A stretch of DNA of 64,000 nt from Streptomyces specialis (GTDB taxonomy: Bacteria > Actinomycetota > Actinomycetes > Streptomycetales > Streptomycetaceae). Under the pieces are notes generated by a model. That model made no database searches. It was not told the origin of the DNA and saw only the letters and a program-made list of their open reading frames with translations. The DNA is taken from assembly GCF_001493375.1 (NCBI RefSeq), contig NZ_LN929897.1, positions 828,754 through 892,753 of the forward strand. Reading direction: 5' to 3'. Positions 34,748 through 43,584 of the stretch are shown one piece after another; the stretch's first letter is position 1; each line of letters starts with the position of its first letter. The translations under genes and the position numbers were made by a program.

Positions 34748-34761
34748 GGTATAAATATACC
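34748..34761. promoter_or_regulatory. Palindrome in the regulator/map promoter
   Basis: GGTATA-AA-TATACC, a perfect 6-2-6 palindrome whose right half (ATAAATATACC) could also contain the -10 box of the map gene. Likely operator of the adjacent XRE protein, covering both divergent promoters. Confidence 0.55.
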
Positions 34762-34790
34762 GGTCAATACTCTGGGGAAAGAGGACCGCG

Positions 34791-35609
34791 GTGATCGAGA
34801 TCAAGGCTCCGAAGGACATCGAGCGCATGCACGTCACCGGACAGTTCGTCGGTCAGGTGCTGGAGGAGCTCGGCGACCTCGCCGCGGTGGGGGTCGATCT
34901 GATGGATCTGGAGCATCACGCCCGCCGCCGGATCAAGGAGCGCGGCGCCCAGTCCTGTTACTGGGACTACGCCCCCTCGTTCGGCGAAGGTCCCTTCCGG
35001 AACGTGGTGTGCCTCTCGGTCAACGACGCCGTGCTGCACGGACTGCCGCACAGGTACAAGCTGCGCGACGGGGACCTGTTGAGCATGGACATCGCGGTGA
35101 GCGTCGACGGCTGGGTCGCGGACTCGGCCCTCTCCGTCGTCGTCGGCACCCCGGCCGAGGAGGACCTGCGGCTGATCGAGGCCACGGAAGTCGCCCTGGA
35201 GGCGGCGATCAAGGTCGCCCGGCCCGGCAACCGGATCGGGGACATCTCGGCGACCATCGGCGCGGTCGCCGCGGAGTACGGCTACCCGGTCAACCTGGAG
35301 TTCGGCGGCCACGGCCTCGGCCGCACGATGCACGAGGACCCCCACGTGCCCAACGACGGGCGGCCCGGGCGCGGCTGGAAACTGCGCCCCGGCCTGGCGC
35401 TCGCGATCGAGCCCTGGTTCGCCCGCGGCACCGACAAGATCGTCTTCGACCGGGACGGGTGGACGATCCGTTCGGCCGACGGCTCGCGCACCGCTCACTC
35501 CGAGCACACGATCGCCATCACCGAGGGCGATCCGCTGGTGCTCACCCGCCGTCCCCGCCACCTCGCGGCGGAACAGGGCGGCAACGGCCCGCCCCCGGCC
35601 GCGCGTTGA
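34791..35609 (+). CDS. map: Methionine aminopeptidase, type I
   Basis: 272 aa. All metal ligands of type I MetAP are seen: D100, D111, H174 (GGHGLGRTMHE), E207 (AIEPWF) and E238 (HSEHTIAI), plus H83 (VLHGLP). No N-terminal zinc finger; long C-terminal tail (PRHLAAEQGGNGPPPAAR). GTG start after aaagagga. It lies outside the usual ribosomal secY-adk-map cluster, so it is likely a second MetAP under the nearby XRE regulator. Confidence 0.9.
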   Translation: MIEIKAPKDIERMHVTGQFVGQVLEELGDLAAVGVDLMDLEHHARRRIKERGAQSCYWDYAPSFGEGPFRNVVCLSVNDAVLHGLPHRYKLRDGDLLSMDIAVSVDGWVADSALSVVVGTPAEEDLRLIEATEVALEAAIKVARPGNRIGDISATIGAVAAEYGYPVNLEFGGHGLGRTMHEDPHVPNDGRPGRGWKLRPGLALAIEPWFARGTDKIVFDRDGWTIRSADGSRTAHSEHTIAITEGDPLVLTRRPRHLAAEQGGNGPPPAAR

Positions 35610-35678
35610 CGCGCCCTCCGGGGCCGGCACGCTCGCGCGGGCAGCGACGAGCCCGCCAAGAGCCACCGGGGCACGCGG

Positions 35679-36194
35679 TCACGAGGTGAAGAACGGTGTC
35701 TGGCCCTCGCCCTGGAGCCGGATGTCGAAGCGCAGCCCGTCGCCGTCGCGGACGGCGACGAGGCGGGGGGCCGCCGCCGTGGGGACCAGCGCCAGTACGG
35801 GGTCCTCGGCGAGGTCCTGACCGGGCAGGTAGAGCCGGGTGCGGGCGGGCTTCAGCAGGCCGCGGCCGAAGACGTCGACGCGGAAGTGCGGGGCCTGCGG
35901 CCGGCCGTCGAGCGGTGGCGCGGGGGCCGGGGGGCCCATGACGACGCGGTACTCGCCGTTCTCGTCGGTGCGCCCGCGCGCCCACAGGGGCCCGGACCAG
36001 AGTTCGACGAAGCCCTCCGGGTACGCGACGGGATCGCCGGCGCCGTCGGTGACGCGGCCGTGGATCTCGATGGCGCCGGGGTCGTCCGGGCCGACCGCGC
36101 GGTCGCAGCCCTCGAAGATCAGCGCGAAGCCGTAGAGCGGACCCGATGTCTGCGACGGTGTGGGGATCAGGGGGCGGCCGGGCGTGCGGCTCAT
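35679..36194 (-). CDS. pcaG: Intradiol dioxygenase, PcaG-like (protocatechuate 3,4-dioxygenase alpha subunit)
   Basis: 171 aa. The N-terminal PTPSQTSGPLYGFALIFEG is the PcaG signature (TPSQTxGP), with the IEIHGRVTDGAGDPV and VELW segments of the intradiol fold. Shorter than the usual 190-210 aa. The iron ligands expected in the beta subunit are not all present, as normal for alpha subunits. ATG overlaps the stop of the quinone oxidoreductase (ATGA). Its partner PcaH is encoded 5 kb away at the other end of the same operon, unlike the usual adjacent pcaHG. Confidence 0.83.
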   Translation of the reverse strand: MSRTPGRPLIPTPSQTSGPLYGFALIFEGCDRAVGPDDPGAIEIHGRVTDGAGDPVAYPEGFVELWSGPLWARGRTDENGEYRVVMGPPAPAPPLDGRPQAPHFRVDVFGRGLLKPARTRLYLPGQDLAEDPVLALVPTAAAPRLVAVRDGDGLRFDIRLQGEGQTPFFTS

Positions 36195-37222
36195 CGCGGG
36201 CCTCCCGGGGTGACGACGACGCGGCCGAGCTGGTGGCCGTCCTCGGCCATCCGGTGCGCCTCCGCTATCGCTTCGAGCGGGAACGTCCCGGCGATCCGCG
36301 GCTGGAGCCGCCCGGCGGCGACCAGGGAGGCGACGTCCTCGATCTGCGCGCGGGTGACGCTGCCGACGCCGAGCAGCTCGGCCCGTTTGAAGAAGACACG
36401 CGCGAGGTTGATGGAGACCTCCTCGCCGGACAACTGCCCGACCAGGACGTACCGGCCGTGCTGGGCGAGGCTCCGGAACGCCGGGGTGAAGACCCGGCTG
36501 CCGACCGTGTCGATCACGACATCGACGCCCCGCCCTTCGGTGAGCTTTCCGATGTCGCGGAACCACTCCTCCCCGCCGTCGACGAGCACCTGGTGCGCGC
36601 CCGCCGCGATCAGCGCCTCGGCCTTGTCCGACGACCGGGTCCGGGCGATGACGCGCGCGCCGGCCAGGGCCGCGAGCTGCACGGCCGACCACCCCACCCC
36701 GCCCGAGGCGCCCGTGACGAGCACGGTGTCACCGAGGCGGACCCGCCCGGTGTCGCGCACCGCGTTGAGGGCGACACCGACGGCCGCCCCGAGAATCGCC
36801 CCGACGGCCGGGTCGATGGTGGGGGCGATGCGCACCAGGGTCTCGGCCGGCAGCACGGCGTACTCCCCGTAGCCGCCGTGGGCGGTCTGCGCCCGGTCGG
36901 GGCAGGAGGTCTCGCGGCCCGTCCGGCAGTCGCGGCACAGGCCGCAACTGTTCCACGGCTTGTTCGCGACCCGGTCCCCGACCGACAGGTGCCCGACCCG
37001 GTCACCGACGGCGACGACGTCTCCGCAGATCTCCTGGCCGGGGACCTTGGGGAGCACGACGCCGCGGCGGTAGACGCCGCCGCGTTCGGCGACGTCGTGG
37101 CCGGAGACCCCGCAGGCGAGCACCTTGACCAGCGCGTCGGTGGGGCCGGGGACGGGCTGGTCGACCTCCTCGACGGCCAGCACCTCCGGCCCTCCGGTCC
37201 GGCGCAGCACGACGGCTTTCAT
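36191..37222 (-). CDS. Zinc-type alcohol dehydrogenase / quinone oxidoreductase
   Basis: 343 aa MDR-family enzyme. The structural-zinc loop has four Cys (NSCGLCRDCRTGRETSCP). The cofactor motif LVTGASGGVGWSAVQLA (GxGGVG) indicates NADPH. C-terminal segment VARVFFKRAELLGVGS is typical of crotonyl-CoA reductase or quinone oxidoreductase-type MDRs. ATG at 37222 overlaps the DUF35 stop. Likely reduces an enone or enoyl-type intermediate in the operon's catabolic route. Confidence 0.87.
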   Translation of the reverse strand: MKAVVLRRTGGPEVLAVEEVDQPVPGPTDALVKVLACGVSGHDVAERGGVYRRGVVLPKVPGQEICGDVVAVGDRVGHLSVGDRVANKPWNSCGLCRDCRTGRETSCPDRAQTAHGGYGEYAVLPAETLVRIAPTIDPAVGAILGAAVGVALNAVRDTGRVRLGDTVLVTGASGGVGWSAVQLAALAGARVIARTRSSDKAEALIAAGAHQVLVDGGEEWFRDIGKLTEGRGVDVVIDTVGSRVFTPAFRSLAQHGRYVLVGQLSGEEVSINLARVFFKRAELLGVGSVTRAQIEDVASLVAAGRLQPRIAGTFPLEAIAEAHRMAEDGHQLGRVVVTPGGPR

Positions 37223-37668
37223 TCGGTTTCTCCTGTGAACGATGTGGTGCAGTCGCCGGTCGGCCACTGCTCGATGACGGGGCGGACACGCTGCCCGCTC
37301 ACCGGCTCCCGCTCGCCGATCCAGCGGCCGAACAGGCGTGGTCCGTCGTCCAGTTGGACGCAGACGACGCAGTACGGCACTAGGTGTTCGAACGCGGCGA
37401 GGTAGCTGCGCCGGTACCGGATCCAGGTGTGCACGACGCCCGTGCCCGGCACGTCGTCCCAGGTCCAGGCGGTGTCGGAGCAGTACGGGCACACCGGCCC
37501 GGCCGGGTAACGGGTGCGGCGGCAGCCGGAGCAGCGGCGCAGCACGATCCGCCCCTCGCGCAGCGCGTCGAACGGCACCCGCAGGTCGGGGGCGTGGCGC
37601 GGGATCAGGTCGCGCAGGCCCTCGGCGTACGCGCCGGGGTCGTGGGGCACGATCGGTACGGCGTTCAC
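37219..37668 (-). CDS. DUF35 OB-fold / zinc-ribbon protein
   Basis: 149 aa. N-terminal rubredoxin-like zinc ribbon (CSGCRRTRYP...VCPYC) followed by the OB-fold acyl-CoA-associated domain (WDDVPGTGVVHTWI, PYCVVCVQLDDGPRLFGRW). These proteins are partners of thiolase-like enzymes, for example ChsH2-Ltp2 in steroid side-chain degradation. GTG overlaps the stop of the thiolase-like gene directly upstream. Confidence 0.87.
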   Translation of the reverse strand: MNAVPIVPHDPGAYAEGLRDLIPRHAPDLRVPFDALREGRIVLRRCSGCRRTRYPAGPVCPYCSDTAWTWDDVPGTGVVHTWIRYRRSYLAAFEHLVPYCVVCVQLDDGPRLFGRWIGEREPVSGQRVRPVIEQWPTGDCTTSFTGETE

Positions 37669-38828
37669 TCGTCTCTCCCGAAGACGATGGAGTCGCCGAG
37701 GGTGCTGCCCCACTGGGCGAGCCGCAGGCCGGGCACCTGGCGGGCGCCGGCCCGGCCGCGTACCTGCGTGACGATCTCGGCGAGCTGGCCCCAGCCGTTG
37801 CTGTGGCCTTCGGACAGGTGGCCGCCGGACGTGTTGACCGGCAGGTCGCCGCCCAGGGCGATGCGGCCGTCCTGGGTCCAGTCGGGCGCGTCGCCGGGCT
37901 CGCAGAAGCCGAAGCGTTCCAGCGCCCACCAGACCTGGCTGGTGAAGCCGTCGTAGCAGCCGAAGGTGCCGATGTCGGCCGGGGCGATGGCCAGTTCGGC
38001 GTGGACGCGGGCGGTCCCGGGCCGGTAGTCGAAGACGTCGGCCTGGTTGATGCCAAGACCGGGCCGGCCGAAGATGAACTCGTCGGGGCCGGCGTTGATG
38101 CCCTGGTAGGCGAGCATCCGCACCGGCGTGCCGGCGAGGTCGCGGGCCCGTTCGGCGCTGGTGACGATCATCACCGTGCCGCAGTCGGACGGCACCGAGC
38201 AGTCGAACAGCCGCAGCGGCTCGACGATCCAGCGCGACGCGCGGTAGTCGGCCTCGGTCATCGGGTCCCGCTTGAGCGCGGCCTCGTTCAGAGCGGCGTG
38301 GCCGCGCTGCGCGATCGCGACGGCCCCGAGCTTGTCACGGTCGACGCCGTACAGCGCCAGGTAGCGCCGGGTGGCGAGGGCGGCGCCGCCGATGGGGGCG
38401 GCCAGGCCCGCGTACGGTGTCTCGGCGTGCGCGCCGCCGCCTTCCCGCATGCCCTCGGCGAAGTCCGCCCGGCCGGCCTCGCCGTACGGGGGCAGGGGGC
38501 TGTTGCGGAACACGCCGAGGCAGGCCACGTAGTCGGCCAGCCCGCACTCCACGGCCATCGCGGCGGTCATCAGCACCGTCGAGGCGAACCGGCCGTGGCT
38601 CCAGGTCTGGGAGGCGTAGCGGACGTCGAGGCCGAGCAGGGTGGCCGCCTCGTCGTAGTCGATGCCGCGGGGGGAGCCGATCTGCACGACGAGGCCGTCG
38701 ATCTGGTCGCGGCGCAGGCCGGCGTCGGCGAGCGCGGCCGACAGGGCCCGGCCGGCCAGGGAGCCGGCGCTCTCGTCGTGCCTGCCGAAGCCGACGGAGC
38801 CGACTCCGGCGACGCTCGTCCCCTTCAC
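37665..38828 (-). CDS. Thiolase-like lipid-transfer protein, lacking the nucleophilic cysteine
   Basis: 387 aa of the SCP-x/Ltp2 thiolase-like group: YVACLGVFRNSP, SDCGTVMIVTSAERARDL, and a C-terminal NTSGGHLSEGHSNGWGQLAEIV with the conserved GGH and the GHS. Where thiolases have the acylated Cys, the sequence reads QTWSHGRFAST, with Ser/His and no Cys. With the adjacent DUF35 protein this suggests a Ltp2-DUF35 type retro-aldolase rather than a true thiolase (inference). GTG overlaps the CoA-transferase stop. Confidence 0.82.
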   Translation of the reverse strand: MKGTSVAGVGSVGFGRHDESAGSLAGRALSAALADAGLRRDQIDGLVVQIGSPRGIDYDEAATLLGLDVRYASQTWSHGRFASTVLMTAAMAVECGLADYVACLGVFRNSPLPPYGEAGRADFAEGMREGGGAHAETPYAGLAAPIGGAALATRRYLALYGVDRDKLGAVAIAQRGHAALNEAALKRDPMTEADYRASRWIVEPLRLFDCSVPSDCGTVMIVTSAERARDLAGTPVRMLAYQGINAGPDEFIFGRPGLGINQADVFDYRPGTARVHAELAIAPADIGTFGCYDGFTSQVWWALERFGFCEPGDAPDWTQDGRIALGGDLPVNTSGGHLSEGHSNGWGQLAEIVTQVRGRAGARQVPGLRLAQWGSTLGDSIVFGRDE

Positions 38829-39997
38829 GGCGTCACCGCCCCGGCCTCGCCGAGCACCTCCGCCTGGTGCTCGGCGAGGTGCGGCGCGCCGCGCAGGACG
38901 CGGGCGGGCGTGCGGCCGAGCTTGACGGGCAGGCCCGCGGTGCGCAGGCCGTGGCCGGCGTCGACCGCCATCTCACGGGCGGCGAGCTGCTCCTGCTCCA
39001 GCACCTCGGACAGGTCGTGCACGAGGCTGGTGGGGATGGACAGGCGGACGCACAGGTCGATCCAGTGTTCCGCGGGCTCGGCGGCGAAGACGGGGACGAG
39101 GATCTCGTTGAGTTCGTCGCGGTGCGCGATGCGGCTGCCGTTGTCGCCGAACCGCGGATCGGTGATCAGGTCCTCGCGGCCGATGCGGCGGCAGAAGTCC
39201 TCGTAGTTGCGCCGGCCGTTGCACCCGAAGAAGAACTCCCGGTCCGACGCCCGGTAGATGCCGTACGGGGAGAGGAAGGCGAAGTACGGGCCGGACTTCT
39301 CCGGCAGGCGGCCGGTGCCGGTGTACTCGGCGATGAAGTGGCTCATCAGGTGGAGGGACGTGTCGTACAGCGATGTGTCGATGGACTGCCCCTGGCCGCT
39401 GACCCGCCGCTCCCAGAGCGCGACCATGATGCCGAACGCCGCGTTCGAGCCGGTCAGCAGGTCGATCGCCGAGGGGCCGATGCGCGCCGACGGCCGGCCG
39501 GGTTCCCCGGTGACGCTCAGGTGTCCGGCGTAGGCCTGGAGCAGGTTGTCCAGGCCCGGGCGCTCGCGCAGCGGCCCGTTCTGGCCGAAGCCGGAGATGG
39601 AGCAGTGGACGATGTCGGGGCGCAGCTCCCGGGCCCGCTCGTAGCCGATGCCGAGCCGGTCGGCGACGCCCGGCTTGAAGTTCTCGACGATCACGTCGGC
39701 GCTCTCGATCAGCCGGTCGACGGCGGCCCGCCCCGCCGCGGACTTCAGGTCCAGCGCGACGCCGCGCTTGTTGCGGTTGAAGGCGACGAACAGGCCCGAC
39801 AGGTCGCCGTCCGGCCCGAACCGGCCGGTGCCCCAGACACGGCCGCCCTCACCGGCGGGCGGTTCGATCTTGATGACGTCGGCGCCGAAGTCGGCCAGCA
39901 TCATGCAGCACGCGGGGCCGGCCATCGCGGCGGTGAAGTCCAGGACCCGCACTCCGGCCAGGGGCCCGGTGCGCGGCGGGTGGGCGGCGGTGCTCAT
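38825..39997 (-). CDS. CaiB/BaiF family III CoA-transferase
   Basis: 390 aa. The N-terminal LAGVRVLDFTAAMAGPACCM and LADFGADVIKIEPP, then FVAFNRNKRGVALDLKS, mark formyl-CoA transferase/CaiB-type enzymes, which move CoA between acids via an enzyme anhydride. ATG 39997 with ggaggag upstream. Its product is presumably the acyl-CoA used by the thiolase-like/DUF35 pair. Confidence 0.9.
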   Translation of the reverse strand: MSTAAHPPRTGPLAGVRVLDFTAAMAGPACCMMLADFGADVIKIEPPAGEGGRVWGTGRFGPDGDLSGLFVAFNRNKRGVALDLKSAAGRAAVDRLIESADVIVENFKPGVADRLGIGYERARELRPDIVHCSISGFGQNGPLRERPGLDNLLQAYAGHLSVTGEPGRPSARIGPSAIDLLTGSNAAFGIMVALWERRVSGQGQSIDTSLYDTSLHLMSHFIAEYTGTGRLPEKSGPYFAFLSPYGIYRASDREFFFGCNGRRNYEDFCRRIGREDLITDPRFGDNGSRIAHRDELNEILVPVFAAEPAEHWIDLCVRLSIPTSLVHDLSEVLEQEQLAAREMAVDAGHGLRTAGLPVKLGRTPARVLRGAPHLAEHQAEVLGEAGAVTP

Positions 39998-41139
39998 GCG
40001 GCTCCTCCGTTCAGGGGCACGGCGGCGTACGCCCAGCCGTGCCAGTCGCGCCGGGCGAACTCGGTGTCGAGGCCGGCGTGATCGTTGAGGGTGTCGAGGT
40101 AGTCGAGGACGTGGGCGCCGCGGGGGTCGCCGGCGCCGAGGGGAACGGTCGCGCCGACCGCGCCGATGCGCGCGGCGGCCAGCCCCGCGCCGACGACGGT
40201 GTCGCCGTCGATCTCCAGCACGGCGACGCCCGTGGCGCGGGCCTCTTCCCGGTAGGGGAAGTACGGCAGGAAGTCGTGCTCGGCCATGGACGACAGCGCG
40301 CCGTGCCGCCGCTCGTTCGCGCGCCGTGTCCCGTCGGTGACACGCAGGTGGTGCACCAGCGTGCCGAGGCCGTAGAAGATCGGCGCGCCGTCGCGCACCT
40401 CGATGCCGCGCAGCGCGTGGTGATGGTGGCACAGCACGGCGTCCGCCCCGGCGTCGGCCGCGTGCCGGGCGAGCGCCGGCTCGTAGTCCCGCACGTCGCG
40501 CAGCCGTGACGAGTAGCCCCAGTGGAAGGACGCGACCACGACGTCGGCCAGTCGGCGGGCCTGTGCGAGCGACGCGTCGAGGCGGGCGAGGTCGTCGGGG
40601 TGCGGGGTGGTGGTGATCGTGGGCGCGATGCCCGGCTCCCAGAAGTTGGGGTCGGGTTCGTGGTAGCCGGTCAGCACCCGCAGCCCCGCCAGGCCGGGCC
40701 GGGTGCCGCGCGCCTCGTAGCCCTTGGGGAAGACGGAACAGTACGAGACGAACGCGACGCGGGTCCGCCCGTGCGTGACCACCGTCGGCGCGGTCGCCTC
40801 GGCCAGGTTCTCGCCCGCGCCGGAGACGGCGATGCCCTGGGCGCGCAGCAGCGCCATGGTGTCGCGCAGTCCCCGGTGGCCGGCGTCGACGGCGTGGTTG
40901 TTGGCCAGGCTCATCACGGTGAAACCGGCGTCGCCCAGGAAGTCGCCGTGGCGCGACGGCGCGACCGAGAGGTGCTTGTGCGTCGGTGCCGGCTCCGGCC
41001 GGTCGGTGTAGGCCCCTTCGCAGTTGCCGAACACGATGTCACCGCGGGACAGCAGGTCGCCCAGGGGGGCGAGCAGTTCGCGGCCGTTCGGCAGGTCGGG
41101 GAACACGTCACCGGCGCCGAGAACGGTGGTGACCGCCAC
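39994..41139 (-). CDS. CapA-family (metallophosphoesterase-fold) protein
   Basis: 381 aa, PGA_cap/CapA family. Motifs: LGAGDVF, FGNCEGAYTDR, VMSLANNHAVDAGHRG, FHWGY, and the metal-site LCHHHHALRG near residue 275. No membrane anchor or signal peptide, unlike the poly-gamma-glutamate CapA, so a cytosolic hydrolase role in catabolism is more likely. The GTG starts 1 nt after the PcaH stop; the ribosome site (ggaggg) lies inside pcaH. Confidence 0.85.
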   Translation of the reverse strand: MAVTTVLGAGDVFPDLPNGRELLAPLGDLLSRGDIVFGNCEGAYTDRPEPAPTHKHLSVAPSRHGDFLGDAGFTVMSLANNHAVDAGHRGLRDTMALLRAQGIAVSGAGENLAEATAPTVVTHGRTRVAFVSYCSVFPKGYEARGTRPGLAGLRVLTGYHEPDPNFWEPGIAPTITTTPHPDDLARLDASLAQARRLADVVVASFHWGYSSRLRDVRDYEPALARHAADAGADAVLCHHHHALRGIEVRDGAPIFYGLGTLVHHLRVTDGTRRANERRHGALSSMAEHDFLPYFPYREEARATGVAVLEIDGDTVVGAGLAAARIGAVGATVPLGAGDPRGAHVLDYLDTLNDHAGLDTEFARRDWHGWAYAAVPLNGGAA

Positions 41140-41140
41140 G

Positions 41141-41839
41141 TCAGCCCTCCACCGGGGTGGTGGCCGGGCCGCGCAGGACGATGTCCCAGTCGTAGACCAT
41201 GGCCGAGTCGGAGCCGCCGGCGTACTGCTGGTCGAAGGAGAACTTCGCCACCAGCCGGTCCAGCGCCCGCGGGTCGGGGATGGAGCGGGCGATCGGGTCA
41301 CCGGCGATCAGCGGGTCGCCCTCGAAGTAGCACTGGGTGATGAGGCGGTGCCCGAGCGACGGGCCGAAGAGCGACACGTGGATGTGCGCCGGCCGGTACC
41401 AGGTGCCGGGCGCTCCGGGATAGGCCGCCGGCTTGATGGTGGTGAAGCGGTAGTTGCCGCCGTTGTCGGTCAGGGTGCGCCCGGCGCCGGTGAAGTTCGG
41501 GTCGAGCGGGAAGTAGCCCGGGTCGGCCCGGTCGACATAGCGCCCGGCGGCGTTGGCCTGCCAGATCTCGATGAGCGTGCCGGGTACGCCGCGGCCGTCG
41601 CTGTCGAGGACCCGGCCGCGCAGGATGATCCGCTGGCCGATGGGCACGCCGGGGTGGCCGGTGGTCAGGTCGTTGTCACCGGGCAGCACCCGCACGCGTC
41701 CGAACGCCGGGCCCCGCTGGTGGTGGAACCAGCCTCGGGGCAGCACGACCGGCGGCTCCAGCGGCGCCCGCAGCCGGGTGATCGGGTAGTCCGGGAACAG
41801 GAACGGCGGGTCGACGTCGACGAACTCGTCCGTGGTCAC
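41141..41839 (-). CDS. pcaH: Intradiol dioxygenase, PcaH-like (protocatechuate 3,4-dioxygenase beta subunit)
   Basis: 232 aa. Has the IEIWQANAAGRY (residues 90-101) and TWYRPAHIHVSLFG motifs. By spacing, the Fe(III) ligands are Y101, Y140, H152 and H154. LITQCYFEGDPLIAGD and the C-terminal YDWDIVLRGP are also PcaH-like. GTG overlaps the hydantoinase B stop. Opens a catecholic ring by intradiol cleavage; the exact substrate may differ from protocatechuate. Confidence 0.9.
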   Translation of the reverse strand: MTTDEFVDVDPPFLFPDYPITRLRAPLEPPVVLPRGWFHHQRGPAFGRVRVLPGDNDLTTGHPGVPIGQRIILRGRVLDSDGRGVPGTLIEIWQANAAGRYVDRADPGYFPLDPNFTGAGRTLTDNGGNYRFTTIKPAAYPGAPGTWYRPAHIHVSLFGPSLGHRLITQCYFEGDPLIAGDPIARSIPDPRALDRLVAKFSFDQQYAGGSDSAMVYDWDIVLRGPATTPVEG

Positions 41840-43578
41840 GCGTCCTCCCCGGCCAGGTCCACGTGGGGGTAGTGCTCCCGCGCGAACTCCTCGGTGATGT
41901 AGCCCAGCCGCAGGTCGGCGCGCACGTCCTCGGGCGCGCGCTCCGACGGCGGCCCGTAGCCGCCGCCACCGCCGGTGCTGACGGTGAGGACCGAACCCCG
42001 GGGGCAGGGCAGGCGCGTGACCTTGTCGAAGCCGGTGCGCGAGCCGTCGGCGTACTCCAGGCGCAGCTCGGTGGAGCGGGCCGGCCGGCCGCCGGCGAAC
42101 CCGGGCGGCGCGGTCTTCGTCCGCTCGACGCCGGCGGTGTAGAAGAAGTCCTCAAGGGCGCGGTACGACCAGACGACCCCGAGGCCGCCGCGATGGCGGC
42201 CCGGCCCGCAGGAGTCGACGCGCAGTTCGGCGCGTTCGACCAGCCACGGGTTGCGCGTCTCCAGGATCTCGGCGCCGGTGACGCGCATGCGTGCCGCGGC
42301 GTGCAACTGGAGGGCGTGCGCGCCGTCGCCGTGCGCCGAGGCGCCCTGGCCGACGGGCATCGCGCAGCCGTCGGCCCACGGCCGGCCGTGGTGCGAGCGC
42401 GGACCCCAGGCGAGCTGGGGCAGGTTGCCGCCGCTCCACGCCGGTACGGCCTCGGGGACGACGGTCGCGATGGCGTCGAAGATGACCTCCATCGCCTCGT
42501 GGGCGGCCCAGCCGAGGAAGACCGGCGCGGGGCTGACCGGGTGCATCATCGTGCCCGGCACGGTGACGACGGTCAGCGGCCGGAAATGCCCCTCGTTGGG
42601 GATGTCGGTGCCGCCGGCGAGCATCGACAGCGCGATGCGGCAGGCGGACACGGCCTGCGGCATCGGCGTGTTGATCGGTCCGCCCTGCTGCTCGGGCACG
42701 CGGCCGAAGTCGACGGTGATGTCGCCGCCGTCGATGACGACATCGACCTCGAACGGGATCAGGTCGTCGTCGACACCGTTGGAGTCGAGGACCCCGCGGC
42801 CGGTGTAGCGGCCGTCGGGTATCGACTCGATGTAGCCGCGGACCACCGTCTCGCCGTGGTCGAACATCCGCTCCACGGCCGACATGAACGGGCCGTGGCC
42901 GTGGCGTTCGATGATGCGGGTCAGTTCGCGGGCGCCGGCCTTGAGCCCGGCGATCTCGGCGTTGAGGTCGCCGGCCATCATCTTCGGCAGGCGGCTGTTG
43001 GCCAGCGCGAGCCGGAAGATGTCGCCGACCCACTCGCCGCCGTCGACGATCTTGACGCCCGGGAAGATCGTGCCTTCCTGGAAGACGTCGACGGAGTCGG
43101 TGATGTACGGGTCCTTGCCGCCCACATCGAGGTAGTGGCCCTTGATGGCGGTGTAACCGACGAGCCGGTCCTCGTGGAAGACCGGCATGACGACCGCCAT
43201 GTCGTTCTGGTGCGAGCCGGAGCCGTACGGGTCGTTGTACAGGATGACGTCGCCCGGCTTGAGGGCCTCCTCGCCACCGACCGCGTCCACGGCCCCGTGG
43301 ACGCAGTAGCTCATCGTGCCCATGAAGATGGGCAGCGCGGCGGCCTGGGCCAGCAGCCGCACGTCGCGGTCGTAGATCGCGGCGGCGAAGTCCATCGCCT
43401 CGTAGATGATCGGCGAGAAGGCGGTGCGCACCAGCGTGCGCTTCATCTGCTCGGCTGCCGAGTTGAGGCCGTGGCGGACGACTTCGGTGGTGACCGGGTC
43501 CGCGCCGCCCGGGTCGTAGCCGGACAGGAGTGTGCCCGTGCCGCGGTGCAGGACGCGTTCGGCGGTGTGGGTCGTCAT
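41836..43578 (-). CDS. hyuB: Hydantoinase B / oxoprolinase family protein (HyuB)
   Basis: 580 aa. Opening TTEVVRHGLNSAAEQMKRTL and FSPIIYEAMDFAAAIYDRD are the HyuB signature, with LPIFMGTMSYCV and VILYNDPYGSGSHQNDMAVV containing the conserved NDPY. The C-terminal Gly-rich STGGGGGYGPP is typical. It works with the HyuA-type subunit encoded directly upstream (6 bp gap). Family members open hydantoins or 5-oxoproline with ATP, or carboxylate ketones. Confidence 0.9.
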   Translation of the reverse strand: MTTHTAERVLHRGTGTLLSGYDPGGADPVTTEVVRHGLNSAAEQMKRTLVRTAFSPIIYEAMDFAAAIYDRDVRLLAQAAALPIFMGTMSYCVHGAVDAVGGEEALKPGDVILYNDPYGSGSHQNDMAVVMPVFHEDRLVGYTAIKGHYLDVGGKDPYITDSVDVFQEGTIFPGVKIVDGGEWVGDIFRLALANSRLPKMMAGDLNAEIAGLKAGARELTRIIERHGHGPFMSAVERMFDHGETVVRGYIESIPDGRYTGRGVLDSNGVDDDLIPFEVDVVIDGGDITVDFGRVPEQQGGPINTPMPQAVSACRIALSMLAGGTDIPNEGHFRPLTVVTVPGTMMHPVSPAPVFLGWAAHEAMEVIFDAIATVVPEAVPAWSGGNLPQLAWGPRSHHGRPWADGCAMPVGQGASAHGDGAHALQLHAAARMRVTGAEILETRNPWLVERAELRVDSCGPGRHRGGLGVVWSYRALEDFFYTAGVERTKTAPPGFAGGRPARSTELRLEYADGSRTGFDKVTRLPCPRGSVLTVSTGGGGGYGPPSERAPEDVRADLRLGYITEEFAREHYPHVDLAGEDA

Positions 43579-43584
43579 CGGAGG

